64,000 bases of DNA from Engraulis encrasicolus (GCF_034702125.1 NC_085873.1:48661848-48725847), one strand, 5' to 3'. Shown: positions 33,821-45,675, counted from the stretch's first letter. A program made the numbers and translations. Notes: generated by a model not told the origin, from the letters alone.

Positions 33821-34317
33821 GTCGTAAGGAAGCAACGTTCTAAATTTCACGCTGTTTTCAGATCCGTAACGGTAATGGCCTTTTTCTTGAAAATGGCGGC
33901 CATCTTGAATATTCATGACAACTTTTAAATTATCCATTACACATTTACCAAGTAGTATGAATGGTAAATATGTCTAAAATGTCATATTATATCCATTACT
34001 CGTGAGAAAACTGTTGTTGCTGGCGGCCATTTTGAAAAATGGCTGATATGGCCACCATGTTGAAAATTCATGATGGCTCCATATCCAGTTCTTTCTAGAA
34101 TGCCTTTGGCTACATGTGCATCAATTTTCATGCTTGTATCACAAACTGAACGATTGTTTTGGTTAGCCGTTACACTACTATACGTACCACACACACTAAC
34201 TGCAAAAGGGACCAAAAATGGACTACATGCTGTTTTAATGGGGACTGTGATGCTCTGTGATGTATGTAAAAGGGAGCGTCTGCACTCTTAACGCACAAAC
34301 TGCAAAAACGTCCAAGA

Positions 34318-34535
34318 AAAAAATGAACTGCATGTTGCTTTAATGAGAACATGCTTTGGAACATGCAAAAGGGATCAAAAATAAACTGCATGTTGCTTTA
34401 ACGAGAACATGCTTTGGAACATGCAAAAGGGATCAAAAAATGAACTGCATGTTGTTTTAACGAGAACATGCTTTGGAACATGCAAAAGGGATCTAAAATG
34501 AACTGCATGTTGCTTTAACGAGAACATGCTTTGTT
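34318..34535. repeat. ~58-bp minisatellite
   Basis: About four units containing AACTGCATGTTG, TTTAACGAGAACATGCTTTG and GAACATGCAAAAGGGAT. Confidence 0.9.
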
Positions 34536-34679
34536 ATGTCCGCATGTAAAAGGGAGTGTGTGCATAAGGGAGTGTAGCTCGGCCACGGCTCCGTCTGATC
34601 TACGTACAATGTGTCATGATGACACACCATGTTTATTATGTCTGCTATTACCCTACATGTCTACTATGTGCTTCTAAAG

Positions 34680-34853
34680 TTTTTTGGGGTCTTTTTCGAC
34701 TTTATTTGATAGGACAGTGTGAGAGGTGGACAGGAAACGAATTGGGAGAGAGACGGGGAGGGGTCGTCAAAGGACAGGGGCCGGGAATCCAGCCCGGGTC
34801 AGCCGCATGGCAGGCGAGTGCCCTACTGGTTGGCCACGGCAGGGCCCTACTTT
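34680..34853 (-). mobile_element. SINE family A-like, copy
   Basis: On the minus strand the head GGCCCTGCCGTGGCCAACCA leads to a body with CCCTCCCCGTCTCTCTCCCA and CTGTCCTATCAAATAAAG. Close to 54815-55005 and 42414-42580. Confidence 0.85.
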
Positions 34854-35383
34854 GTATTTCTATGTATGTACTTGTACTGCAGGCCTATGTCACAGAAATG
34901 AGTACACCCCTCACATTTCTGCAGATATGTAAGTATATGTGAATAAGAAATTTCAATTTGACACAATGCACAGTAGCCAGTGTATAACGTATAAAGCCGG
35001 CCGCTTTAATTTCTTGTTCACTCAAATAATTGAAATACAGTCATTAATGTCTAAAAACGTACCTAACAAAAGTGAGTGTCAAAGTCAAATTTATTTCATG
35101 TTTTCCCATGAAAAGATACACTTACAAATCTGGGGTGCATTTCTCTGACTATGTTAGCTACTTCATTGTTTGCAATGCAATTTCCCATTGGCAACTGCTC
35201 AAGTTGCTAACTGGCTAACAACTATGACTGACTTGACTTAATGGCAAAGCAGAAAATTATTAAAAAAGAAAAACCTTCTGACTTCACGCGCCCCCCCTCC
35301 AATACCTCCGCGCCCCCCTAGGGGGGCTTCCGCCCCACTTTGAGAAACACTGGTTTAATGGAAACAGGCTGTGTTATGTAGGC

Positions 35384-35715
35384 CAGTGGTTCTCAACTGG
35401 AACAGTCTTGGGACCCACCATTTTCCACTCTCATTCGGTCGCGACCCAATTTTTTTTAGCGACACTAGAATGACTGGTTGCACGCTACTATCTCAAAGAA
35501 ACATTCTGATTTTATCTATGACGACAGATGACACCAGTTCAATCGCCTATCAAAATTAAAGTTGTAAATTGTTGCAGGAAAAGTTGGATGGTTTTTAGGG
35601 GTTTTTTAAGCGAATCAATGAATTACGATTTTTTCTTACACCACGGCTCCGCGACCCACCCATGACCCCTCCGTGACCCACTTTTGGGTCGCAACCCACC
35701 AGTTGAGAAACACTG
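35384..35715. mobile_element. hAT-type MITE, CAGTGGTTCTCAACTGG
   Basis: Perfect 8-bp duplication ATGTAGGC (35376-35383 and 35716-35723). Ends CAGTGGTTCTCAACTGG and CCAGTTGAGAAACACTG. Confidence 0.94.
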
Positions 35716-35768
35716 ATGTAGGCTATGTATAAGGGAGTGTGCACATAAGGGAGTGCACCTGGGTCACG

Positions 35769-35935
35769 ACTCTGTCTGATCTGTACTGTGTCATGACACG
35801 CCATGTTTATTATGTCTGTACTGTGTCATGACACGCCATGTTTATTATGTCTGATCTGTATTGTGTCATGACACGCCATGTTTATTATGTCTGATCTGTA
35901 CTGTGTCATGACACGCCATGTTTATTATGTCTGCA
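35769..35935. repeat. ~45-bp minisatellite
   Basis: Four units with TGTACTGTGTCATGACACGC and CATGTTTATTATGTCTG. A single diverged unit with the same flanks occurs at 34595-34645, so a larger segment was duplicated. Confidence 0.9.
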
Positions 35936-36527
35936 ATTGACTACAACAACACTACACGTCTACTATGTAGGTTTATTACACATGTACTGTATGCATGTAA
36001 AGGGGAGGGTGGGAGGTGGTGTGTATATTGGTGTGGCCTGTTTTCTCTGGAGTAGAAGAAGAATAGCAGGGGTGTTAGAGATTAGAGACACAGATTTACA
36101 GTCAGAGGGTTGCCGGTTCAATTCCCAACACCTGCAGGACTGAGGTCATCTGAGTGTGGCATATTTGGGGCACTTGTTGGGTGGCCCCTTTGCAATTGAC
36201 ATTGGCACCGGCCAATCGGCCAAACGCTGGTAAAACTTAAATTGTACAACATGAGAAATGGATAACACAAAAAAGCTGAGGGAGCTTGTTTCCACTGTGC
36301 ATTGTGGTCCTTGCTGGTTACTTGCTGATTACTAGCTGTGGCTAGTAATACTTTTTTATTGCCATTAGCCACTTTGGATGGTATGGTGTCTTATTCTGGG
36401 GGTATGCTATATCAGAGTAGCCTATAGTCTGTTGTTTGGCCCTTGTGCATCTATTGTTTGTTTTTAAGTTAAAAGAGTTTACCTTGGTCAATTTATTACT
36501 TGTTCTGTCTGCATCTTGCGAATGGTC

Positions 36528-36537
36528 GCCTGTGTGT

Positions 36538-36632
<95 letters not shown>
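36528..36632. repeat. (TG)n next to the exon 6 donor
   Basis: ~100 bp ending 13 bp from the exon 6 donor, (CA)n on the gene strand. Confidence 0.97.
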
Positions 36633-36636
<4 letters not shown>

Positions 36637-36645
36637 GCTGTTCAC

Positions 36646-36898
36646 CTTGGTCAGATGGCTGTTTGTTCTGTAGTGAGTCTGATGGGCAGTGACCGCTGGT
36701 GTCTGCTCTGCACTCGTTGTGTCCTGATTGGCTGTGGCTGTGGCCCACGCTGTGTCCTGATTGGCTGTGGCTGTGGCTGTGGCCCACGCTGTGTCCTGAT
36801 TGGCTGTGGCCGTGGCCCACGCTGGCACTCAAGACCTTATCAGCCAATGCTGCTGCTGCTGCTGCTGCTGTCATCCGGCTGTACACTGAAGACGCATG
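36646..36898 (-). CDS. bicc1: bicc1 exon 6 of window: polyAla/His-repeat linker
   Basis: 253 nt, phase 0 in and phase 1 out. The peptide starts HASSVYSRMT, then seven alanines, then LADKVLSASV, which matches the conserved EKVLSAN block. Then comes an in-frame tandem repeat built on SGHSVGHSHSQ (plus-strand repeats at 36721-36825), and it ends in NKQPSDQ. The acceptor TAG follows a long (GT)n tract, so the usual pyrimidine run is poor. The alternative AG a few bases inside would put a stop in frame. The donor CAAG|GTGAAC fits exon 7 phase, giving Q-G-SNDAF. The exon call rests on the DKVLSA match, the open frame and the phase; the exact acceptor is the least certain splice site in the gene. 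Confidence 0.85.
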
Positions 36899-37044
36899 CT
36901 ACACACACACACACACACACATACACACGGAACGCGCACACACACATACACATGCAATCAAACACGGACAAAAATACACACAAACAAACACATAGAGAGA
37001 TAACATGAACGGCTGCATGCACGCATGCACACACACACACACAC

Positions 37045-37098
<54 letters not shown>

Positions 37099-38265
37099 CC
37101 ACACGGACACAGTGCTGTACGTTACACACACATTTGCACACATACTGTATACAGCCTACTGCTAGCCTAGCGAGCTAAACCCATACAGCTGAAAGCTGAC
37201 ATGGGTCTAGAGTCGCTGGGAAGCCGTGTGGGCGGGATAAACGGCTGTCTATTAAATTCCTCGGCACTCAACGCCACGCAATAGGATGGCGCAACAACCA
37301 ATCACATTGAATCCCCACACAGCAAACTGTAGGGGCGTGACTGAGGGAGACCACCACCAGCAATAGTTTCAGTCCGGAGCTACTTGGAGCAGGGGGTCAG
37401 GATTTGGCTGATAAGCTTAGCTTAACTTCCTCGTCGCAATTCCGCCACCACTTCACTCAAAGAGGGTGGACGCGATTGGTGGGTGCGCGAGTTTAGTGTT
37501 GGGCACACATACCTATACAGGTGTGTGGTTGGGCACCTCCATGCATCCAATGCCCGTCTTCCATATATCTTTCTGGTCAATCGTAAGTCAGTCATTAACG
37601 TGTCACGTAATTGGCTGAGTAAACTGGTGGCGGAAACGACTCCATCTTTGAAGCTGAAAGATTCGTTCAATTTTGGCTGAATTCACTAGCCTAGCATTTC
37701 CTATTGAAATGACTGGATCGGTTGTAGATTCAGGTCCGCTAGACTGCCCCCGGGAGCAAATCCATTTTGCTGCCTCTAGGGGCGTCTAGATTTCTAGGGT
37801 AGTATACAACTCAATGTTAATCTCAGTGTAAATCAACAGTTTACATATTACCAATATTAAATGGTTGGTTAAAAAAAAAGACAGGTAAAGACAGGAGGTA
37901 TAGGGACAAAATAGTAATAGCAATGATATTAAAATGGCATAACATAATAAATAAAATAAAGAATCAGAAAGTTTGGACCAAAAAAAACAAGCCCCCCATT
38001 CACCCCTCAAGCACTTGCCCTCCAAAATGTCCGTGCACGCCACTGGGGTTGCCAGATGAGGCTGATGATTTCCAGCCCAAAAAATTCTCAAAACCCGCCT
38101 GGAAGCACCAAATCCCGCCCAATTCTATTGATGAATTCTATGGGCAAAAAAAATGTGGCGGGTTTTTCTCCAAAATCCATTTTTTCCCCGCACACGACCA
38201 TCCTAAGCAGCCCAATTGGGCGGGAAACAGCCCAATCTGGCAACACTGCTTGTGTGCACATATAC
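36899..38265 (-). other. bicc1 intron 5-6
   Basis: After the CA tracts, 37140-37800 holds GCTAGCCTAGC-type repeated motifs but no recognised gene. 38047-38246 is copy 2 of the GTTGCCAGATG element, ending 20 bp from the exon 5 donor. Confidence 0.8.
36901..37112. repeat. (CA)n next to the exon 6 acceptor
   Basis: CA tracts at 36901-36924 and 37029-37095 with mixed sequence between. On the gene strand (GT)n runs directly into the TAG acceptor. Confidence 0.95.
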
Positions 38266-38504
38266 CTTGACATGGCCGTTCAGGGGTGCCATGACCTTGC
38301 TGCAGTCGGGCCCGTCGGTGCCGGGGGGGTTGCCCACCAGGTCTCGAGGCGCCAGGCCGGGAGGCGGCGGGGGCGGGGATGGGGTGCTGTGGCCGTGGCC
38401 GTGGCCGTGGCTGTGGGCGTGGGTGAAGCCCTGCACCCCCGATAGCAGGATGTTGGTTAAGGTAGCCTGGGTGGCCGGGTGGATCAGCAGCGGGGACGAG
38501 AACC
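38266..38504 (-). CDS. bicc1: bicc1 exon 5 of window: His/Gly- and Pro-rich linker
   Basis: 239 nt, entering in phase 1 and leaving in phase 0. It codes for FSSPLLIHPATQATLTNILL and SGVQG. A His/Gly/Ser run (FTHAHSHGHGHGHS, from GTGGCC-type hexamers) and six prolines follow, then GLAPRDLVGNPPG, and it ends APLNGHVK. TQATLTNILLSGV, PPPGL and LNGH are conserved in BICC1; the His-Gly run is not in the human protein as I remember it. The acceptor is CTCTGCAG and the donor AAG|GTATAT. No copied edge was seen next to this exon. Confidence 0.93.
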
Positions 38505-38881
38505 CTGCAGAGCGGAACAACAAATACAGCATTTCAGCTGTTGACAAATACACTGTTAAACTTGGATTTTTTTTCCCGCACACCTCAGCTGGCAGGTGCG
38601 TCGGAGACGGCCCATGGGTCACTCAGCAGACAACAAAAAAATCAGATTGCCTGATGAAGGTCTAGTACCGAAACGTTGTTCATTAAAGAAATACAGCGAA
38701 ATGGTCAGTGTGCGGGAGTTTTTTTCAAGTTGTCTACACACACACACTGTAAAACATTGCAAGCCAGTTAAACTTAAAAAAGCAAGTTGGCCTGCTGCGT
38801 TAAGTTTGTAAGTTAACTCAACTTGAGACTATATAACTGCAGTATGTTATGTCTGCTCCTAGAATACTTTTACAATGTTAA

Positions 38882-39238
38882 AGGGACACTGTGTGAGATT
38901 TTTAGTTGTTTATTTCCAGAATTCATGCTGCCCATTCACTAATGTTACCTTTTTCATGAATACTTACCACCAGCATCAAATTCTAAGTATTCATCATGAC
39001 TGGAAAAAAATGCACTTTTCATACATGAAAAGGGGGATCTTCTCCATGGTCCATTTTGAATTTCCAGAAATAGCCATTTTTAGCTGCAAAAATGACTGTA
39101 CGTGGACCATACCAGAAAATATTTCTTTAATACTTTGTAAACTATCATGAAAAGGTCAAATGTGGCAATAGGCAGCCCAGTTTCAATGAGCAGCATGGTT
39201 GCAGTTCCTTTTTTGACAATTTCCTGCACAGCGTCCCT
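38882..39238. mobile_element. TTAA-target MITE family AGGGACACTGTG, copy 2
   Basis: TTAA at 38878-38881 and 39239-39242; 357 bp, opposite orientation to copy 1. It sits inside a foldback whose arms (TAAGTTTGTAAGTTAACTCA and related) are also found at 48490-48600 without this insertion. Confidence 0.92.
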
Positions 39239-39657
39239 TTAAGGCAGCAGGGCAACTTACTTTTTGAAGTTAAACTGGTATGCCATGTTTTACAGTGTAC
39301 TACAACTACAGAGCATAACAAATGAAATGTTTGTCTATTTGCTTTTGTACTATTAAAAAATAAGAAAACGGAGTGCCACAGTTTCCTGCTCTTCATTTTT
39401 TTGATGTCAACTTTATCCACACACTGTTAGAGCACCCGTGTCAAAAGTTCTGGATCCACACAGCGCTTCCGTTTTTTTCCTTTTTTCTGAAAATGAAATG
39501 TTTTGTTGCAAAATGATGTAAGCACCATTTTTGACTTTAGAATTTTATTATTGGAAATGATTGTTCACACTTGCCATTCAAATATTTTGAGGACATACTT
39601 TTAAAGCCTGTATGAAAACCGGCAGAGCATATTTGTAAACGGTGTGCGTGCGTGTAC

Positions 39658-39726
39658 CTGTGTTGTTGGAGGGGCTGTTGAGTGTGCTGGACCAGAGCGT
39701 GGAGCTGGGCGCTGTAGAGCTTGGGA

Positions 39727-39728
<2 letters not shown>
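39658..39728 (-). pseudogene. Copy 3 of the bicc1 exon 4 donor edge, beyond the LINE
   Basis: Same donor block, with a ~12-bp internal insertion. It is followed by (TG)n into which the L2-like LINE (39783-41514) has inserted, pushing this copy 2.2 kb away from the exon. Confidence 0.87.
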
Positions 39729-39782
<54 letters not shown>

Positions 39783-41274
39783 TGACTTAGATATTTTACC
39801 AACAGCCTTCTTCAAATCCATCTTAAATCTAATATCATCAGATGTACTTCAGATCATCAACACCTCACTACAAACAGGCATATTCCCAGGCTGTCTGAAA
39901 GAAGCAGTCGTGAAACCCTTACTGAAAAAGAACAACCTGGATGCACTGGTACTAAACAACTATAGGCCCATATCCAATCTACCATTCATGGGTAAAATAA
40001 TAGAGAAAATTGTTTTTAACCAATTAACTGCTTTTCTAATGTCTAATAGCTATTTTGATAAGTTTCAATCAGGTTTCCGTGCCTATCACAGCACTGAAAC
40101 AGCTCTTATTAAAGTTATGAATGACATAAGATTGAATTCTGATGCTGGCAAATTATCCGTCTTGGTTCTACTCGATTTAAGTGCCGCCTTCGATACAGTT
40201 AATCATTCTATACTACTACATAGACTGGAACACTGGGTTGGCTTTACAGGCATAGTGATCAACTGGTTAAAATCGTACCTACAACAAAGAAGTTTTTTTG
40301 TCGCCATTGGAAGACATACCTCATCACCGATGTCTCTGAATTGTGAGGTCCCCCAGGGCTCCATTCTGGGACCACTACTGTTCAATCTGTATATGTTGCC
40401 ACTGGGACACATTATCGAGAATAACTCCATAAATTACCATAGCTATGCGGATGATACCCAGCTCTACTTATCTATGTCCCCAAATGACTATGCCCCCCTT
40501 GAATCACTCTATCATTGCATGGACCAAATTAACAAATGGATGTCTCACAATTTCCTCCAGCTGAACACAGATAAAACTGAAGTAATTATATTTGGGAAAA
40601 GAGAGGAGAGACAAAAGATTGCTACTATCCTTGAAACGAAGGGACTGAAAGCAAGGGAAAAAGTTAAAAATCTTGGGGTCCTCATTGACAGTGACCTAAA
40701 CTTCAACAGTCACATGAAAGCTATTACTAAGTCTGCATTTTATCACATAAAAAACGTCTCTAAATTTAGGGGCCTGATGTCTAAACATGATCTGGAGAAG
40801 CTAATACATGCCTTTATTTCTAGTAAAGTTGATTACTGTAACAGTCTTTTTACTGGCCTCCCCAATAAGACCATTAAACAGCTTCAACTTGTACAAAACG
40901 CAGCTGCAAGGGTTCTTACAAAGACAAGGAAGTTCGACCACATTACTCCAATTTTAAGATCGCTGCATTGGCTCCCAGTAAGCTACAGAATTGATTTTAA
41001 GGCTATGCTACTTGTGTTTAAATCACTAAATGGAATGGGACCCACATATCTACTGGATATGTTTCAGCTGTATGCACCAACTAGGTCACTAAGGTCAACG
41101 GAGAAGAATTTGCTGGTGATTCCAAAAGTCAAAACAAAGTGTGGAGAGGCAGCCTTTAGCTTCTATGCTTCAAAGCTTTGGAACCAGCTTCCAGATGACA
41201 TAAATAATGCACCCACTATTGATAGCTTTAAATCTAGACTCAAGACAAAGCTGTTCTCAGATGCTTTCCCCTAG
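39783..41274 (+). CDS. Reverse transcriptase fragment of the L2-like LINE
   Basis: About 497 codons with no stop, open from the truncation point and so lacking its own start. RT motifs in order: AVVKPLLKK, NYRPISNLPFMGKIIEK, motif A LLDLSAAFDTVNH (near 40173), motif B VPQGSILGPLLFNLYM, and motif C YADDTQLY (YADD at 40444-40455). The thumb region and a conserved C-terminal part ending FKSRLKTKLFSDAFP follow. The YADDTQLY form fits the L2/CR1 group. The intact frame suggests recent insertion. It cannot be autonomous without the 5' half. Confidence 0.9.
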
Positions 41275-41510
41275 CTTAAATTACTTATTCTCATTATTTT
41301 TATTTTTATTTAATTTGTTTTATTTTATTTTATTTTATTATTATTTTTACCTTATGTTTTATCTTAATGTTTTTAAATGCTTTTTGACTCTAATTCATTT
41401 CCTTCTTTCTTCCCTGTTTCCTTTCATTTACATTTGTTAACTTTGTGAAGCACATTGAGTTGCACCTGTGTATGAAATGCGCTATATAAATAAACTTGCC
41501 TTGCCTTGCC

Positions 41511-41514
<4 letters not shown>
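39783..41514 (+). mobile_element. 5'-truncated L2-like LINE
   Basis: Starts abruptly after a (TG)n tract and ends in GCGCTATATAAATAAACTTG followed by (TTGCC)n, the usual 3' end of fish L2-type LINEs. The 5' part, including any endonuclease, is missing. It is antisense to bicc1 and has inserted into the (TG)n of an exon 4 edge copy; target duplications cannot be read because the target is a simple repeat. Confidence 0.9.
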
Positions 41515-41576
<62 letters not shown>

Positions 41577-41578
<2 letters not shown>

Positions 41579-41634
41579 CTGTGTTGCTGGATGCGCTGGA
41601 CCAGAGCGTGGAGCTGTTGGCTGTGGAGCTGGGG

Positions 41635-41636
<2 letters not shown>
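41577..41636 (-). pseudogene. Copy 2 of the bicc1 exon 4 donor edge
   Basis: The closest of the three copies to the true exon (differs mainly at GGAGCTG against GGAGGTG), again flanked by (TG)n on both sides, with the donor intact. Confidence 0.9.
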
Positions 41637-41706
<70 letters not shown>

Positions 41707-41760
41707 GTGCGTGTGTGCGTGTGTGCGTGTGTGCGTGTATGCGTGTGTGTGTGTGTGTGT

Positions 41761-41928
<168 letters not shown>

Positions 41929-42069
41929 CTGTGTTGCTGGATGCGCTGGACCAGAGCGTGGAGGTGTTGGCTGTGGAGTTCTGTGGGTTCTGCAGCGGGC
42001 TGATGGAGCTGTTGAGGGCGTTCAGGAGAGAGTTCTGGGTCATGGATGCCGCGGACGGGCCCAACAGAC
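41929..42069 (-). CDS. bicc1: bicc1 exon 4 of window: linker exon
   Basis: 141 nt, entering in phase 1 and leaving in phase 1. The peptide runs GLLGPSAASM, TQNSLLNALNSSISPLQ and NPQNSTANTSTLWSSASSNT. The acceptor is TTTGCAG and the donor ACAG|GTACAC opens directly into a (CA)n tract on the sense strand. NSLLNALNSS-SPLQ and TLW are conserved in BICC1. The last 45-60 nt with the donor recur three times in the downstream intron (41761, 41577 and 39658). Confidence 0.93.
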
Positions 42070-42111
42070 CTGCAAAGCATCATGGGAGCAGTAAATGGAC
42101 CGCATTTTACT

Positions 42112-42406
42112 GGGTGCATCCCAATATGTGACCTTGCCTCCTCCACTTGTGCTTGTCTCCTCGTCCCGCCTCCTGGCCCCTCCTCCGTGGAGAAAACGAT
42201 AAAGTTTCCCAGCTGTCAGCCTAGCCACAACAACTTTTGAGGGACTGTTTTTCATTCACCATCCGAATTGCAAATGAGAAAAAGACTTTACAATTGAGCT
42301 TTTGCAAGATATTGAAATATAATGCTGTTGTCAGTGATGTCATCATGACGAGAAGCAAGTGGAGGAGGCAAGTGGAGGAGGCAAGGTCGCATATTAAAAC
42401 GCACTC
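42112..42406. mobile_element. MITE family with 3-bp target duplication, copy 3
   Basis: Flanked by ACT; 295 bp; starts GGGTGCATCCCAATATGTGA. It lies only ~40 bp upstream of the exon 4 acceptor in gene sense. Confidence 0.88.
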
Positions 42407-42413
42407 ACTGTTG

Positions 42414-42580
42414 TTGTCTTTTTCGATTTTATTCGATAGGACAGTGTGAGTGGTGGACACGAAGCGAATGGGGAGAGAGACGGATGAGGGGCCAGCGAAG
42501 GAACCGGGCCGGGAATCAAACCCGTGTCAGATGCATGGTAGACGAGTGCCCTACTATACCGGTTGGCCACGGTAGGGCCA
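42414..42580 (-). mobile_element. SINE family A-like, copy
   Basis: On the minus strand the head GGCCCTACCGTGGCCAACCG leads to a body ending TCCTATCGAATAAAATCG. It inserted next to MITE copy 3. Confidence 0.83.
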
Positions 42581-42927
42581 AATGGACTTCATTTTATAGA
42601 GCGTCTTTCCACTCCTTTGAGCACTCAAAGCGCTTTACATTGTATGCCTCATATTCACCCATTCACACACCGGTGGCAGTGGTTGTCACACAGCTGCCAC
42701 CACCTGAAGTGTCACCAAAAAAACCCCTCTCACTTGCGTTGTCTTGCAGACCACTAGTGAGAGGCACCAGAATAAAAGCAAGAGACATTAGAAATATACC
42801 GTGCATAGGCTGTGGACAACCCTTCAAGATCTAGTATGCATGACAAAGGTCTTTCAGACTTGGGTTATGTGGGGTAGTTTGAAAACTGAAAATTAAGTCC
42901 ACAACGCAGAGCTCCCATTTTTCTTAA

Positions 42928-43284
42928 AGGGACATTGTGTGAGATTTGTTGTTGTTTAATTCCAGAATTCATGCTACCCATTCACGAATGTTACCTTTTT
43001 CATGAATACTTACCACCATCAAATTGTAAGTATTCATTATGACTGGAAAAATGGCACTTTTCATACATGAAAAGGGGGATCTTCTCCATGGTCCGCCATT
43101 TTGAATTTCCAGAAAGAACCATTTTTAGCTGCAAAAAATGACTGTACTTGGGCCATACTAGAAAATATTAGTTTATTACTTAGTAAACTTTCATGAAAAG
43201 TTCAAATTTGGCAATAGGCAGCCCAGTTTCAATGGGCAGCATAGTTGCAATACATTTTTTGACCATTTCCTGCACAGTGTCCCT
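42928..43284. mobile_element. TTAA-target MITE family AGGGACACTGTG, copy 3
   Basis: TTAA at 42924-42927 and 43285-43288; 357 bp, same orientation as copy 2. Confidence 0.93.
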
Positions 43285-43437
43285 TTAAACCTATGTATTG
43301 CAAAGGTCTTTCAGACTTGGGTTTAGTGGGGTAGTTTACTGAAAGCAGAGGCCACATCAAGAGTCAAGTCTGAAGAGTCTACACTGCAAAGGCTCATGGG
43401 ACAGCCCTCGACAGCACAACAGCTGGCAGAAGATCAG

Positions 43438-43738
43438 GGGTGCATTCCAATATGCGACCTTACGTCCTCCACTTGTGCTTGTTGCCTCATACCAGAAAGT
43501 ATTACGTCATGATGACATCACAACAACAGCATTATATTTCAACATCTCACAAAAGCTCAATTGTAAAGTCATTTTCTGATTTGCAAACTGGATGGTGAAT
43601 GAAGAATAGTTCCCCAAAAACTGTTGCGGCTAGGCTGACAGTGGGGAAACTTTATTGTTTTCTCCACAGAGGCAGGGTATCAGAAAAAGGCCACAAGCAC
43701 AAGTGGAGAACGCAAGGTGGCATATTGGAATACAGCCC
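43438..43738. mobile_element. MITE family with 3-bp target duplication, copy 4
   Basis: Starts GGGTGCATTCCAATATGCGA, ends TATTGGAATACAGCCC; flanks CAG and TAG. Internally inverted relative to copy 3 and more diverged. Confidence 0.82.
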
Positions 43739-44516
43739 TAGGAGAACAAAAACAAGGAATGATGGGAAATGCTGTTGACAACAAAACATTCAACATTTCA
43801 CTTACAGTAAGACAACCGAGGCAAGTACCAAACAAGTCAAGAGGAAAACAATGGGCTATACCTGAATGAAAAGGGAAACAAGAGCTATGGGATGCCCCAA
43901 AGGACATAGAAGAGCTCAGAGAGGACAAACTGACCAGAATGTTTCCTCCTCAAATAACACACTTAATGTTGAGTGAGTAAATACCAAGCAGTGGGTAACA
44001 TTCTCAGATCTGCAAATGGCCATGTCAGATGTGATGGTTTAAATGGGACGTCTTTCAGAAAACATAAATTGTGTTTGTCCCAGAATAAGAAGGAAAAAAT
44101 TATATCGCTGACTAGAAGAATAACAGACAAAGACATGAAACTGCTCAGAGAAGACAGACTCATGGATTTAACATTGTGAAAATATTCTAGGAGCAGACAT
44201 AACATTTTGTAATTATAGGCCCAACTCATTGAGTGCCAGCCATTTTCAAATTCAGACCGGGGAGGTGGCCAGGCTTTTTTCAACATTTGAGTGTTTTTTC
44301 AAGAGCCATAAAAATTGAGTTCTTTGTCCATGTGAACAACAAACATACCAGATCAACGTGTTAGGCCCCACCCCCATAAAAAAACGCAAATGACTTGATA
44401 TCAAGTCTTTGGCACTGTGCCACACATTCTGAAAAGACTCGTTTTCAAGTTCATGGCACTCAAAGAGCTACGAGAAGTAGCCTACTGATAGAATGTCTTA
44501 ATACATTGCAATTCTT

Positions 44517-44803
44517 GGTAACACTTTACTTGACGCCGGTGTCATAAGCATGTCATTACAGTGTCATAATAGTGTCATGAAAATGTCATAGATAAGTCAT
44601 AAACATTATGTCCATGTCATAAGCATTTCATGACTGTTGGCCTTGGGTTGTCTATGCCATAACCGAATGTCACTTAAGGCCAACAGTCATGAAATGTTTA
44701 TGACATGGACATAATGTTTATGACACGTGCATAACTGTGCTATGACACTATTATGACACTGTAATGACATGCTTATGATGCCGGCGTCAAGTAAAGTGTT
44801 ACC
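44517..44803. mobile_element. 287-bp near-perfect palindrome element
   Basis: GGTAACACTTTACTTGACGC and its complement GCGTCAAGTAAAGTGTTACC form the ends. Arms of ~115-140 bp are full of GTCATAA/TTATGAC motifs around GGCCTTGGGTTGTC. It could fold into one long hairpin. Target duplication not clear. Confidence 0.88.
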
Positions 44804-44953
44804 CACAGTGGTGTGTGAGCTCCATTTTGCTGGATTACTAGCATTGTGAAGGGATATCGTTCACACGGCATTTCTAGGGTCTACAGCAGGGCTTGACAAT
44901 GGCACCTGCCAACCGGTCAAATGCTGGTAAAACGGCATTTCTAGGGTCTACAC

Positions 44954-45261
44954 CAGTGTTTCTCAAACTTTTTCAGATTGAGGACCACTTTGTCCCCCCA
45001 AAAATGTTCACGGACCACCTGTCTACTGAATTGACAGTTGACGGTTGCTAATTTTGATGCAGATCACTTACTTCTTATTCACATTCACAAGCCTGGCTTA
45101 TTGCGGTGAAAATGAGATTTCAGCTATTTTTGGTTTTATAATAATATTACAAATATAGTCTACTGCTAGCTGCTCTTGGAAAAGTAGAAATCCCCTTGCG
45201 GACCACCTGAGCTCTGTTGCGGACCCCTAGTGGTCCCTGGACAACACTTTGAGAATCACTG
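44954..45261. mobile_element. hAT-type MITE, CAGTGTTTCTCAAAC family, copy 2
   Basis: Flanks GTCTACAC and GTCTACAG (7 of 8). 308 bp, same ends as 32059-32394. Confidence 0.92.
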
Positions 45262-45530
45262 GTCTACAGAGAATATGGCTACAGTACAGTATATGAGACT
45301 ACAGTACATGAGAAAAAAAACAACAAGATTTGTCCCAGATGAAGAAGAAAAACACACAAAGATGAACACTAAAGGACTTCAAAGCAGTAGGGGTTTATCC
45401 CATATTGAAACGGATACTATGATATCTCCAACAGTGATTCTAAAGAGTGCAAAGTAGCATGAGAAGTAGGCCAAAGGTTTTATTTTAAAAAAAAAACTCT
45501 TTTTGAGGAATGAATGTGCCGGACGATTAA

Positions 45531-45675
<145 letters not shown>

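Noticed and set aside
38216..38665. Plus-strand frame of 149 codons over bicc1 exon 5
   Set aside because: Antisense shadow of the GC-rich exon; the minus strand carries the conserved BICC1 peptide with splice sites.
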